24,384 nt of DNA from Candidatus Komeilibacteria bacterium RIFCSPHIGHO2_01_FULL_52_14 (lineage in GTDB: Bacteria; Patescibacteriota; Patescibacteriia; UBA1558; 2-01-FULL-52-15). Below the pieces are notes generated by a model. That model had not been told where the DNA came from, did no database searches, and saw only the letters and a list, made by a program, of their open reading frames with translations. Below are positions 1 through 7,478 of this stretch, piece after piece; position 1 is the stretch's first letter; every line of letters starts with the position of its first letter. Position numbers and translations under genes: made by a program. The stretch is taken from assembly GCA_001818365.1 (NCBI GenBank), contig MHKK01000027.1, forward strand, positions 2,777-27,160, written 5' to 3'.

Positions 1-1183
1 GATAGATCGGTGAGATAATCGCAAGGGCCATAAAACCGACGAGTGACCCGATGACCAGCAGCAGAACCGGCTCCAGCGTGACGGAAAGATTCTTCGAAAG
101 TGCGTCGACGTCGTCTTCAAAAAACTCGGCGAGATATTCGAATGTTTCAGCCAGATTTCCCGAGACCTCTCCGACGTGAATCATGCGCGTGATGATTGGT
201 GGAAAAAATTTGGGATATTCCTGCAAACCTTCGGAGATCGTTCTGCCGGTTCGAACGGCATCGAGCACATGTCGCAGCCGTACCTGGTACAGAGTACTGG
301 TGGTCGCACGCGTCATGATGTCGAGCGCTTCATCGATCGTAACGCCGTGCTGCAGCATAATGTTCATCGATCTGCAAAAATTTGCGAGGTTTGAGGATTT
401 ACTGAATTTATGGCTGATGGGCAGATGATACACGAACCAGTGTATGATATTTTTCGTCTTCGGGAGCCGATTCATCACGACAACAAGTACCAGGAGCCCG
501 GTCAAACCCAGCATCCCGACGTACCAATATTTTTCGAACAACTCCGATGCCGCAATAAAAATCCGTGTCATAGTCGGAATCGTTACGGTGAGCTCCTTAA
601 AGAAACGCAAAAGCTTCGGCAAGATATAAACGGCAAGCGTGAAGACCAGGCCCCCCAACGCAATCATCACGATCATCGGATACATGAGCGCCCCTCGAAC
701 TTTGGAGTTGAGATCGTGATCTTTTTTCAGCTTCACGCTCAGATTGATCAATGTTTGCTCAAGCGACCCGCTCTTTTCTCCGACGCGTATCATGTTCACG
801 AAAAATTCATTGAACGTGTACGGGAACAGCTTCAGCCCGTCGGAAAGAAGATTCCCCTTACGCACCAGTTCGGTCAGCCGACGGACAATAGACCGCATGC
901 GACCTTCCGATTGTTCATAGAGCGTCTCTAAGCTTTCATCCAGTACCATCCCCGATTTGATCATCAGCGAGAGATGCTTCACAAAAAGCATCTTATCCTT
1001 TTGCTTAACGAAACCGACTCGTTTCCATTCGAACTTGACATACCGCTTCTGGACTGACTCCAAAAGAAGAACATCGTACCCCTGGTGCAGGAGCGAGATG
1101 CGTGCGGATTTCAAGGAATCGGCCTCGACATCCCCCTGAAGAAGTTTCTTATTTGCGTCAAGTACTTGATAACGAAATTGCAT
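1..1183 (-). CDS. pilC: Type IV pilus / type II secretion inner-membrane platform protein PilC (GspF family), 3' end cut by window
   Basis: Translating the minus strand from the ATG at 1183 gives an open frame of about 394 residues that runs off the window. It has the PilC/GspF layout: a short N-terminal region, then two homologous helical T2SSF domains. The first contains FVKHLSLMIKSGMVLDESLE near residue 65 and a membrane segment around MIVMIALGGLVFTLAVYILP. The second repeats the pattern with NFCRSMNIMLQHGVTIDEAL. A second hydrophobic segment (MLGLTGLLVLVVVMN) lies between the domains, and a third (VLLLVIGSLVGFMALAII) lies just before the edge. In this family the protein is the inner-membrane platform rotated by PilB during pilus assembly. 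The start lies one base after the pilB stop and is preceded by AAAGGA, so it is probably translated with pilB. Usual family length is about 400 residues, so only a few residues should be missing. Confidence 0.95.
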   Translation of the reverse strand, partial: MQFRYQVLDANKKLLQGDVEADSLKSARISLLHQGYDVLLLESVQKRYVKFEWKRVGFVKQKDKMLFVKHLSLMIKSGMVLDESLETLYEQSEGRMRSIVRRLTELVRKGNLLSDGLKLFPYTFNEFFVNMIRVGEKSGSLEQTLINLSVKLKKDHDLNSKVRGALMYPMIVMIALGGLVFTLAVYILPKLLRFFKELTVTIPTMTRIFIAASELFEKYWYVGMLGLTGLLVLVVVMNRLPKTKNIIHWFVYHLPISHKFSKSSNLANFCRSMNIMLQHGVTIDEALDIMTRATTSTLYQVRLRHVLDAVRTGRTISEGLQEYPKFFPPIITRMIHVGEVSGNLAETFEYLAEFFEDDVDALSKNLSVTLEPVLLLVIGSLVGFMALAIISPIY

Positions 1184-1184
1184 A

Positions 1185-2858
1185 CTATCCTTTTACGACA
1201 CGAATAATTTCTTCAATGGTCGTTCTCCCGATAAACACCTTCTCCAAACCGTCCTCAAGCATGGTAATCATACCATGTTTTCGCGCCGTTTCGCGGATCC
1301 GATCGGCGTCGGCTTTGTTCACCACAAGCTCCCGAATCTTGTCGTTCATTTCGAGGACTTCAAAGACGCCAAGACGACCCTGGTACCCGGTATACGCGCA
1401 GGATGCGTCACCCTTTCCCTTGTATACGCGCGCCTGTCCTTCGTACACGAACCTGCTCACGTCGACCTGGTCGCCAAAAAGCTTATGCAACTCGTCTTCG
1501 GATATGCTGTAACTGGTGATGCACTTCTGGCAGATCCGCCTGACCAGACGTTGAGCGACGATAATGTCGATCGTCGAGGCGATCAGGAACGGCTCGACGT
1601 GCATGTCATAGAGACGCGGGAGCGATGTCGCCGCATCATTCGTATGCAGCGTGGAAAGAACAAGATGGCCCGTCATCGCGGCGTTGATGGCGATGGATGC
1701 GGTCTCCTGATCGCGAATTTCTCCGACCATGATGATGTCCGGATCCTGGCGCAAGAGCGATCGAAGCCCGTTCGCGAACGTCAAATTCGTCTTCGAGTTG
1801 ACCTGTACCTGATTGACGCCCTCGAGGTAATACTCGACCGGATCTTCGATCGTGGAAATATTCACATCCCGCGAATTTACCAGACGCAGCATGCTGTAGA
1901 GCGTCGTGGTCTTACCGCTGCCGGTTGGACCGGTCGAGAGCATCATGCCGTGCGGCTTTGCTATCGCGCTATGCAGCAGCTGCAGGTCGTGCTGGCTTAA
2001 GCCGAGCTCCTCGAGAGAGGTCAGGCGGGTGTCGGGTGTCAATAAACGCATGACGACTTTCTCGCCGAGCGTCGTCGGCAATACCGAGACGCGGACGTCG
2101 ATCTCCTGCTTTGCGACAACCATCACCATCTTGCCGTCCTGAGCGGACCGGTGTTCATCCGTTCGGAGACGGCTTAAAATTTTAATGCGCGTCACGATGA
2201 GCTCATGCAATTCGAGCGGCAGCGTCAGTACGTCATGTAGCAGACCGTCGATACGGAAACGGATCAGCAGGTCCTCTTTGCGCGACTCAATATGGACGTC
2301 GGATGCCTTATTGTGAAACCCGTACTCGATAAGCGTATCCACGATGCGGACGATGGATATGTCTTCCGCTCTCGCGCCCTTTGCCTTGAGGGCGTTGACT
2401 TTGATGATGTCTTCAAAGTGCTCCTTAATATTGGCGCGATATTGCGCGAGCGCCTGCGTAATCAGGATGGACGGACTGAAATACGGCAACACGCGCTCCC
2501 CGGTCTTTTTCTCGAGCAACTTGATGAAGCTGTAATCGTCGGGGTCATGCATCGCGAGCTTCAACCCGTCGGCGTCGCGTTTGAAGAATATGCACTTCTT
2601 CTTGATGGCAACGACTTCCGGGAGCAACGCCAATAGATCCGGCGCCGTGTTCTCCTTTCGCAGATCTGCGAATTTTACTTTATACATGGTTGCGACGAGC
2701 TGACCGAATTGTTCGGGTTTTACGATATCGCGCTCTATTAAAATATCTTCCAGAGATTTATTTTCCTTCTCTGCGATGCTTACCGCTTCGGTCAGAACCT
2801 GCTCGGTCGCGACCCCGATTTTTTTGATCGCCTCGATTATGACTTGATTATCCAGCAT
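1185..2858 (-). CDS. pilB: Type IV pilus extension ATPase PilB (GspE family)
   Basis: This 557-residue protein is a GspE/PilB secretion ATPase that powers pilus extension at the cytoplasmic face. The N-terminal MshEN-like region (about 1-150) contains FGQLVATMYKVKFADL. The ATPase core has Walker A GPTGSGKT at 310-317, an Asp box STIEDPVEY, Walker B DPDIIMVGEIRD at 372-383, and a His box LSTLHTNDAATSLPRL. The zinc-binding loop is altered. The first CxxC is present (C443, C446), but in the second pair the first position is Asp (D484) and only C487 remains, just before the conserved TGYQGRLGVFE. PilB is expected rather than PilT because of the N-terminal domain and the zinc loop. It sits between the zinc-ribbon response regulator (3-base gap) and pilC (1-base gap), so the motor ATPase and a chemosensory pathway are apparently co-transcribed. 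Confidence 0.96.
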   Translation of the reverse strand: MLDNQVIIEAIKKIGVATEQVLTEAVSIAEKENKSLEDILIERDIVKPEQFGQLVATMYKVKFADLRKENTAPDLLALLPEVVAIKKKCIFFKRDADGLKLAMHDPDDYSFIKLLEKKTGERVLPYFSPSILITQALAQYRANIKEHFEDIIKVNALKAKGARAEDISIVRIVDTLIEYGFHNKASDVHIESRKEDLLIRFRIDGLLHDVLTLPLELHELIVTRIKILSRLRTDEHRSAQDGKMVMVVAKQEIDVRVSVLPTTLGEKVVMRLLTPDTRLTSLEELGLSQHDLQLLHSAIAKPHGMMLSTGPTGSGKTTTLYSMLRLVNSRDVNISTIEDPVEYYLEGVNQVQVNSKTNLTFANGLRSLLRQDPDIIMVGEIRDQETASIAINAAMTGHLVLSTLHTNDAATSLPRLYDMHVEPFLIASTIDIIVAQRLVRRICQKCITSYSISEDELHKLFGDQVDVSRFVYEGQARVYKGKGDASCAYTGYQGRLGVFEVLEMNDKIRELVVNKADADRIRETARKHGMITMLEDGLEKVFIGRTTIEEIIRVVKG

Positions 2859-2861
2859 ACG

Positions 2862-3467
2862 TTAGTCCATCCGTGCCCCACAGTTGGGACAGAATTTATC
2901 CTCTTTCTTGACTTTTGTACCGCACGATGAACAAAAATTGTGCGTTCGGGACGAAGCGGGCGGCGTCGCTGCGGTTCCCTTCGGCATTGATTCCTGCGAC
3001 GGAGTATTTTCGGCTTCGGTTTCTTTTCGTCGTTTCAGCTCCCCGGAAAGTGATTGTTCCGCCGGTGCCGCCGTGTGGCCATTCCGCACCTTGCTCAGGT
3101 GCTGCTCGATCTTCTCAGCGATGATATCCAGCGTTGTATTGTCCTTCACCAAATAATCCACTGCTCCCAAGTCGAGCGCTCGTTTTTGGTCCTCGCTCTG
3201 CGCAAGATTCGAGAGAACGATCACCGGAATCGAACGCGTATCTTCATAGCGCTGCAGATCGGCGAGGACTTCGAAGCCGTTCTTTTTCGGCATTATCAAA
3301 TCCAGGATGATGAGGTCGGGGCGGCTTGCCGCAACTTTCTCAAGGCCGTCCGCACCGTCGACAGCGAGCGTCACGTCAAAACCCTTGTCCACCAGTTCCG
3401 CCTGGTAAACCTTGCGCAGAAAATTATCGTCATCGATGAAAAGCAATTTCCCTTTGGCCATGGTCAT
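2862..3467 (-). CDS. CheY-like response regulator with C-terminal zinc ribbon
   Basis: Residues 1-125 form a receiver domain. The acidic triplet is D12-D14, the phospho-acceptor is D56 in LIILDLIMP, the switch Ser is S86 in VIVLSN, and the conserved Lys is K108 in DYLVK. A hydrophilic linker (about 130-175, rich in E, T, P and S) leads to a short zinc ribbon at the C-terminus, with Cys at 179, 182, 193 and 196 (FCSSCG...FCPNCG). There is no DNA-binding output domain. The gene overlaps cheA by four bases (ATGA) and is followed after three bases by pilB. By context it is the phospho-output of the CheA in this operon, comparable in role to PilG/PilH of Pil-Chp systems. The zinc ribbon is a plausible docking module for a pilus component, which is inference. 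The encoded start is MTMAK, and the second Met is an alternative. Confidence 0.93.
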   Translation of the reverse strand: MTMAKGKLLFIDDDNFLRKVYQAELVDKGFDVTLAVDGADGLEKVAASRPDLIILDLIMPKKNGFEVLADLQRYEDTRSIPVIVLSNLAQSEDQKRALDLGAVDYLVKDNTTLDIIAEKIEQHLSKVRNGHTAAPAEQSLSGELKRRKETEAENTPSQESMPKGTAATPPASSRTHNFCSSCGTKVKKEDKFCPNCGARMD

Positions 3468-5017
3468 GAAAATAATGCCCGATAATTAAGGATGACAACC
3501 GGAATGCTTTCCTGGGACACTGCGGCCCCCATGATAAACTTGTTCTTTGCGATTGACGTGATTCGCTGCAAGATAAGCTCCTGCTCGCTGACCGATGTGG
3601 GCAGCGGGAGTGCCACCAATTTTCCCGAGTGCTGCACGAGTGCAACGGTGCCGACGAGCGCGTTCTCGTCGGTCAACGAAATACCGAGTGTCCGGGTAAG
3701 ATTAAACACGGTGATATGTTTGTTTTTATACGTAAAACTCTGCCTCCCGATCATGGGGGCACGCTCCGTTAATTGTATAACGTTCTCAATAGTGAATAAA
3801 GGAAGAGCAAAATAGTAGGGACCCCAGCGCCACGTAAGCGCCCGGAAAAGCGTCGGGGTAACGGGAACGGTCAGGTCAAACCGCGCGCCGCGTCCCCTGC
3901 CGCGCGATTGCGAGATCGCGGTAATCGTGCCGCCAAGAGCGCCCGCCGTTTGCGCAACGAGCTGCAACCCCAAACCGCGCCCCGAGGCGAGGGTAGCTTC
4001 CGGCCGGGAACTGACGCCGGCTTCAAAAAGAAGTTTATCCTGGAGGGCCGGCGTCATGCGCGCTTTTCGCACCGAGGGATCGGTCTCACCGGCGACGCGC
4101 TTCAGCGTCACCCAGTCAATTCCGTGTCCGGTATCAATGACGCTGATAAAAATCCGGTCTGACTTGAACCCGAATACAACGCTCACTTTCCCGCTCTCCC
4201 CCTCACGAAAACCGTGCGTAACGGCATTCTTCACGAGCTGTACGCATGCTTCACGGATCGACTCGAGTATGAATCGCTCAAAACGAAGGTTATTGTCACG
4301 AAACTCGAGCGTGATGAATTTTCTCTGTTCGCGAGCCAGGTCGCGCACCAGGCGCGAGATGAATGCAAAATATTGCTTCAACGGGATCATTTTCATGGTG
4401 ACAACCGCTTCCCGTAAATTGCTTGCCTGCGCCGCGAGTGTGTGCGAGCTCAGACGAACACCTCCGGCATCGTTTCGCTGAACCAGCCGCTGCATTTGCT
4501 GATTCGTCGCAATGATGTCGTTCGACATGGAAAGAACGGCGTCGAGCTGTTCGGAACTCACTTCGACATACGATGCAAGCGGCGCATACACGTCCTCTTT
4601 CCGAGCAGGAACTTCCACCGCGTTCTTTTTTTTCAAAGCAACCGGTGATGTCTTGCGGAGAATAAATGCTGTTGCCGGACCCAGATCGATCTCGGTGTTG
4701 TCCCGTTCGATATGCGCCAGATCGTCACGGAACGCATCAATGGCCATGAACAGATGATCGAGCACATCGCTCGCAACCGGCTCCTTTCGCTGCTTCGCGG
4801 CTAAAAATAGTTCCTCGATGCTGTGTACGGCATTCGCAAGATGCAGATAACTCATCGTCGCCGCATCGCTTTTCAAACCGTGCAACGTCAGCAATACCGC
4901 TTCCACGTGCTGCCGCGCATCGGGCGTTTTTTCCAGCTGTAAGAGAGCGTCCTCGAGCTGCTTGAGCCGGGAACGTGCTTCGCTCAAAAACAATCTCTTG
5001 TATTGAATCAACTGCAT
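3464..5017 (-). CDS. cheA: CheA-type chemotaxis histidine kinase (no P2 domain seen)
   Basis: The 517 residues show a compact CheA. The N-terminal Hpt domain has the phospho-accepting His at 46 in LHGLKSDAATMSY, where the canonical form is HSIKG. A linker of about 110-140 follows, too short for a typical P2 CheY-binding domain. Residues 150-230 look like the P3 dimerisation helices (MKMIPLKQYFAFISRLVRDLA). The ATPase domain has N-box LVKNAVTHGF (N264), G1 box VIDTGHG (D295) and G2 box GRGLGLQLV (346-353). The C-terminal P5/CheW-like domain spans about 384-517. It autophosphorylates in response to a chemoreceptor and passes phosphate to a receiver, here most likely the zinc-ribbon regulator encoded four bases into its 3' end. 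The start overlaps the 3' end of cheW by 10 bases. At 517 residues it is shorter than the E. coli type (about 650), which fits the missing P2. Confidence 0.94.
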   Translation of the reverse strand: MQLIQYKRLFLSEARSRLKQLEDALLQLEKTPDARQHVEAVLLTLHGLKSDAATMSYLHLANAVHSIEELFLAAKQRKEPVASDVLDHLFMAIDAFRDDLAHIERDNTEIDLGPATAFILRKTSPVALKKKNAVEVPARKEDVYAPLASYVEVSSEQLDAVLSMSNDIIATNQQMQRLVQRNDAGGVRLSSHTLAAQASNLREAVVTMKMIPLKQYFAFISRLVRDLAREQRKFITLEFRDNNLRFERFILESIREACVQLVKNAVTHGFREGESGKVSVVFGFKSDRIFISVIDTGHGIDWVTLKRVAGETDPSVRKARMTPALQDKLLFEAGVSSRPEATLASGRGLGLQLVAQTAGALGGTITAISQSRGRGRGARFDLTVPVTPTLFRALTWRWGPYYFALPLFTIENVIQLTERAPMIGRQSFTYKNKHITVFNLTRTLGISLTDENALVGTVALVQHSGKLVALPLPTSVSEQELILQRITSIAKNKFIMGAAVSQESIPVVILNYRALFS

Positions 5018-5430
5018 ATCGTTTGCACCAGTTTCGGGACATTCAGGATTATGCCGCTCCGGTCCTTGATCATAAGCACTCCTGCCGAATACTCGTCGTG
5101 GGTACTCGGTTTTTCAGAAAATGATGCGGTGGTGATGACGCTGCCGACGGAATCCGCTTTGATCGCATAATATTCACCATCCGCTTGCACAATTAATACC
5201 TGACGGGCATGTTCCGTTGCCCCCCGGTTAAAAAGCGGCGCAATGTCCACGACGGTCATGATCTGCCCGACGATGTACGCAAGGCCCAGCATGATTCGCG
5301 AATTCGTTCCGGGCACGGCAACGATCTCGGGCAGCGCCGCGACGCCCTCAACCACGCTCAAAGGTAACGCGTAGAGGCCCTCCCCTACCGTGAATTGTAC
5401 GTAACTCTGTTGTCGCGCTATTCGAGCCAT
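5008..5430 (-). CDS. cheW: CheW-like chemotaxis coupling protein
   Basis: This 140-residue protein is a single CheW domain, the SH3-like adaptor that links chemoreceptors to CheA. Visible landmarks are VQFTVGEGLYALPLSVVEGV at the N-terminus, IVAVPGTNSRIMLGLAYIVGQIMTVVDI in the centre (the usual P.xP...G..NlRG.ilPvvDl region) and a C-terminal ILNVPKLV. The normally conserved NLRG is replaced by SRIMLG, so the sequence is divergent. It starts two bases after the MCP stop codon and overlaps cheA by 10 bases, the typical mcp-cheW-cheA layout. The start ATG at 5430 needs no other candidate because the domain begins at once. Confidence 0.92.
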   Translation of the reverse strand: MARIARQQSYVQFTVGEGLYALPLSVVEGVAALPEIVAVPGTNSRIMLGLAYIVGQIMTVVDIAPLFNRGATEHARQVLIVQADGEYYAIKADSVGSVITTASFSEKPSTHDEYSAGVLMIKDRSGIILNVPKLVQTICS

Positions 5431-5432
5431 AG

Positions 5433-7289
5433 CTATGATCGTCGCGCGCCAATTAGCTTGCTCAGACGGCTGACGATGTCAGCCAGTTTGACGACGGCGC
5501 TGCTGCTTGCCTTGGTTCCTTTCTGCTGCTCGTCGACTAAAGCGTTCAATCGGGCTGCCCCCCGCAGTATGCCCTTCGCCTTCACCGTCAAATCTTTTGC
5601 ATGCCCGGCCATGTCTTCCGTGCTCTTTGCCTGCCGTGAGGTCTCTTCATCGATTGCCCGAACGTTCTGAGAGATTTGCTTCGCCTCGTGCGACATCGCC
5701 TCCAAACTGCGCAGCGCCTTATCGATCACAACGATGCTGCTTTCTGCTTCCTTACGTTCGGCACTCGAAGTTTCCTTGCTTTTCTGGAGCTGGTTCTGGA
5801 TCGTCGTGACCAGTTCGTTGATGCGAACCGTCGCGTCCTTGCTCACCAGCGTCAGGCGACTGACTTCGGAAACAAGCGACGAAACGCTCTTCATCGCGCC
5901 GCTGACTTTTGACGCTTCTATCGTTGCGTTCAAACTCAAATAGTTCGTCGCGTTCGCGATGCGACGGACATCCGCCGCGATGGCATCAACCTGCTCGCTA
6001 TACCGCTGCAGCGTCGCGAGCAGCACCTCATGGGCAGTCGATAATCGTTTAATGCTCGTAATACTTTCCCGCGCTTCGGTAGCTTCCCGTTCGCCCTGCG
6101 CGGCGAGCGTGTCGATCCGTGTAACATTCTTAGTCGCTGCGCGTGTCTGCGTGCTGATACCTTCGAGTGAAGAAGCAATCTCAGAAATCTCATGATTTAC
6201 GCCGGCAAGATCCTCCGCTTGGCTTTCATAATTTTTTTGGAGCGTATCCGCGACACGTGCCTGCGTTGCCGACGTTTTTTCATTCGACGAGACACTCTGA
6301 CTGATAAATGAGCTCGATCGCATCAAATTACGAATCGTCTCCTGTATAGGACGGATAATCGTGTTGGTGACGCTGCGAACGAAAATATACAGAATCGCCA
6401 AAATGGCCACCAGCGCGAGTATATAGGTGATAACGAACGCCCGGTAGCTGCCATACAGACGTGCGGCTATCTCGTCGTATTCGATCGTCGCGAGAAATAC
6501 ATACGGAGAACCAAAAACAAAAGCACGCCGCGCAAGCAGCAGGACATCGCGGCCGGAAAGTGACGCACGTACCGTAAGCACATTGTCGCGGCTGGTCCGA
6601 AGCCACTGACTGAGCCGCAGATCAAACGGCTGACTACGGTCCGCAATTTCCTGCATCAGCGAATCGCTCAAGGGAAAACCTTCGGCGGACAGCAGCAGCA
6701 CGTCGGCCGTACTACCGATATCGTCAAAACCGCCGATCGCGAAATCCTGGCTCACGTAACGCACGTCATTGATATCCTGATGCACGAGCGACGAGAGCAA
6801 ACCCGGCGGATACACCGCAATCAGCCATCGGTCTGCTCCGGGCTCGTAATAGCCGACGATCGGCTTGCCATCGGCAACCTGAAAGAAAGGCACGTGCTGA
6901 CGGGATGCGATCCACGCAAACGTGTCTGCGCTCTCCCTCGGGTAGTGTACGGTACCGTCCGGACCGATGCTGAACAACTTACGGCTCTTGAGGGTCATCG
7001 CCGCATCAATGACGTGCTGTATCGCGGTAACACGCGCACCGTCAGGAATAGTCGCCGCCGCCTGCTCGACAAGGGTATGCAGCAGGTTAACTTCACTCAG
7101 AGCGAACTGCTGCACGCGATGCTCGGTAAAACGAGACGCGGTCGCAAGCGATCTCACGGCCGTTTCTCGGATCGACTGCTGACCGGCCGCGTACGCGAAT
7201 AGCGCTACCGCCGCAGACGGCAGTACCGCCACGGCAAGAAACCAAAAAACGAAGATGATGTTCAGTCGGCTGTTGCGGTGCTCTATCAT
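5433..7289 (-). CDS. Methyl-accepting chemotaxis-like receptor with extracytoplasmic Cache-like sensor
   Basis: The 618-residue protein has a transmembrane helix at about 11-34, an extracytoplasmic region at 35-283, a second helix at about 284-305 and a long coiled-coil signalling region to the C-terminus. The outer region has Cache-like features (KLFSIGPDGTVHYPRES, GKPIVGYYEPGADRWLIAVYPPG, then a second unit with ADVLLLSAEGFPLSDS), suggesting a double-Cache small-molecule sensor. The hairpin tip lies at about 443-490 (RRIANATNYLSLNATIEAS...SLVSEVSRLTLVSKDAT), clearly MCP-like. It is degenerate where most receptors have ARAGE.GRGF.VVA.EVR.LA. A HAMP domain is not obvious after TM2; only a short IIRPIQETI remains. 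It is the first coding gene of the operon leading to cheW, cheA, the regulator, pilB and pilC. No CheR/CheB lies nearby, so adaptation by methylation is uncertain. The ligand is unknown. Confidence 0.92.
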   Translation of the reverse strand: MIEHRNSRLNIIFVFWFLAVAVLPSAAVALFAYAAGQQSIRETAVRSLATASRFTEHRVQQFALSEVNLLHTLVEQAAATIPDGARVTAIQHVIDAAMTLKSRKLFSIGPDGTVHYPRESADTFAWIASRQHVPFFQVADGKPIVGYYEPGADRWLIAVYPPGLLSSLVHQDINDVRYVSQDFAIGGFDDIGSTADVLLLSAEGFPLSDSLMQEIADRSQPFDLRLSQWLRTSRDNVLTVRASLSGRDVLLLARRAFVFGSPYVFLATIEYDEIAARLYGSYRAFVITYILALVAILAILYIFVRSVTNTIIRPIQETIRNLMRSSSFISQSVSSNEKTSATQARVADTLQKNYESQAEDLAGVNHEISEIASSLEGISTQTRAATKNVTRIDTLAAQGEREATEARESITSIKRLSTAHEVLLATLQRYSEQVDAIAADVRRIANATNYLSLNATIEASKVSGAMKSVSSLVSEVSRLTLVSKDATVRINELVTTIQNQLQKSKETSSAERKEAESSIVVIDKALRSLEAMSHEAKQISQNVRAIDEETSRQAKSTEDMAGHAKDLTVKAKGILRGAARLNALVDEQQKGTKASSSAVVKLADIVSRLSKLIGARRS

Positions 7290-7301
7290 GCTTGAACTAA
7301 C

Positions 7302-7326
7302 AAAAAAATCGGGCCTTGGACCGATT
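7302..7326 (-). terminator. Terminator-like hairpin in the mcp leader (possible attenuator)
   Basis: Read on the minus strand, AATCGG (7326-7321) pairs with CCGATT (7312-7307) across an 8-base loop and runs into seven T (7308-7302). It lies 13 bases before the MCP start and directly after the stop codon of the 19-codon leader ORF. It is downstream of the operon promoter, so it would act on the chemosensory/pilus transcript itself. The stem is only 6 bp, so strength is uncertain. Confidence 0.65.
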
Positions 7327-7384
7327 AGCGCGCGAGCATGGTCTGCAACAAGTAGCGCCGCGCCTCCTCATTAAAAAATCTCAT
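7325..7384 (-). CDS. Candidate 19-residue leader peptide upstream of the MCP operon
   Basis: Between the promoter and the MCP is a short frame starting ATG at 7384 and ending TAA at 7325: MRFFNEEARRYLLQTMLAR. Its stop codon overlaps the first bases of the terminator-like stem. The region before the ATG is A-rich (CAAAAAT) with no Shine-Dalgarno sequence; an internal GAGGAGG lies at codons 6-7. Leader ORFs followed at once by a U-tract hairpin are typical of transcription attenuation. Function here is inferred from position only, and the codons show paired Arg (CGG CGC) and paired Leu (TTG TTG) but no strong run. It may also be chance: a 20-codon frame is easily found. Confidence 0.4.
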   Translation of the reverse strand: MRFFNEEARRYLLQTMLAR

Positions 7385-7419
7385 ATTTTTGTTATTCGTT
7401 TTGGTTTAAAAACGCGTTT

Positions 7420-7448
7420 ATTATACTAAGAAATCAAAAAAAGCACAA
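7420..7448 (-). promoter_or_regulatory. Promoter of the mcp-cheW-cheA-RR-pilB-pilC operon
   Basis: On the minus strand the -35 box is TTGTGC (7448-7443), followed by a 17-base spacer and a perfect TATAAT (7425-7420). Expected transcription start is near 7412, giving a leader of about 120 bases. The -35 box overlaps the 3' arm of the upstream terminator. Confidence 0.75.
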
Positions 7449-7460
7449 ACTCTCGTTTGC
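7436..7460 (-). terminator. Intrinsic terminator after the pseudopilin-like gene
   Basis: On the minus strand GCAAAC, a GAGA tetraloop and GTTTGT form a 6-bp stem (one G-U pair), followed by GC and seven T. It lies 19 bases after the stop of the pseudopilin-like gene and would end the transporter-hydrolase-pseudopilin transcript just before the next promoter. Confidence 0.7.
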
Positions 7461-7478
7461 ATGCCGGCCGGAGCCGCT

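Noticed and set aside
410..931. Open frame of 173 codons on the plus strand at the window start
   Set aside because: It lies opposite pilC, whose two T2SSF domains account for the region.
1275..2000. Open frame of 241 codons on the plus strand inside pilB
   Set aside because: It mirrors the minus-strand ATPase whose Walker motifs are explicit; no start signals or recognisable product.
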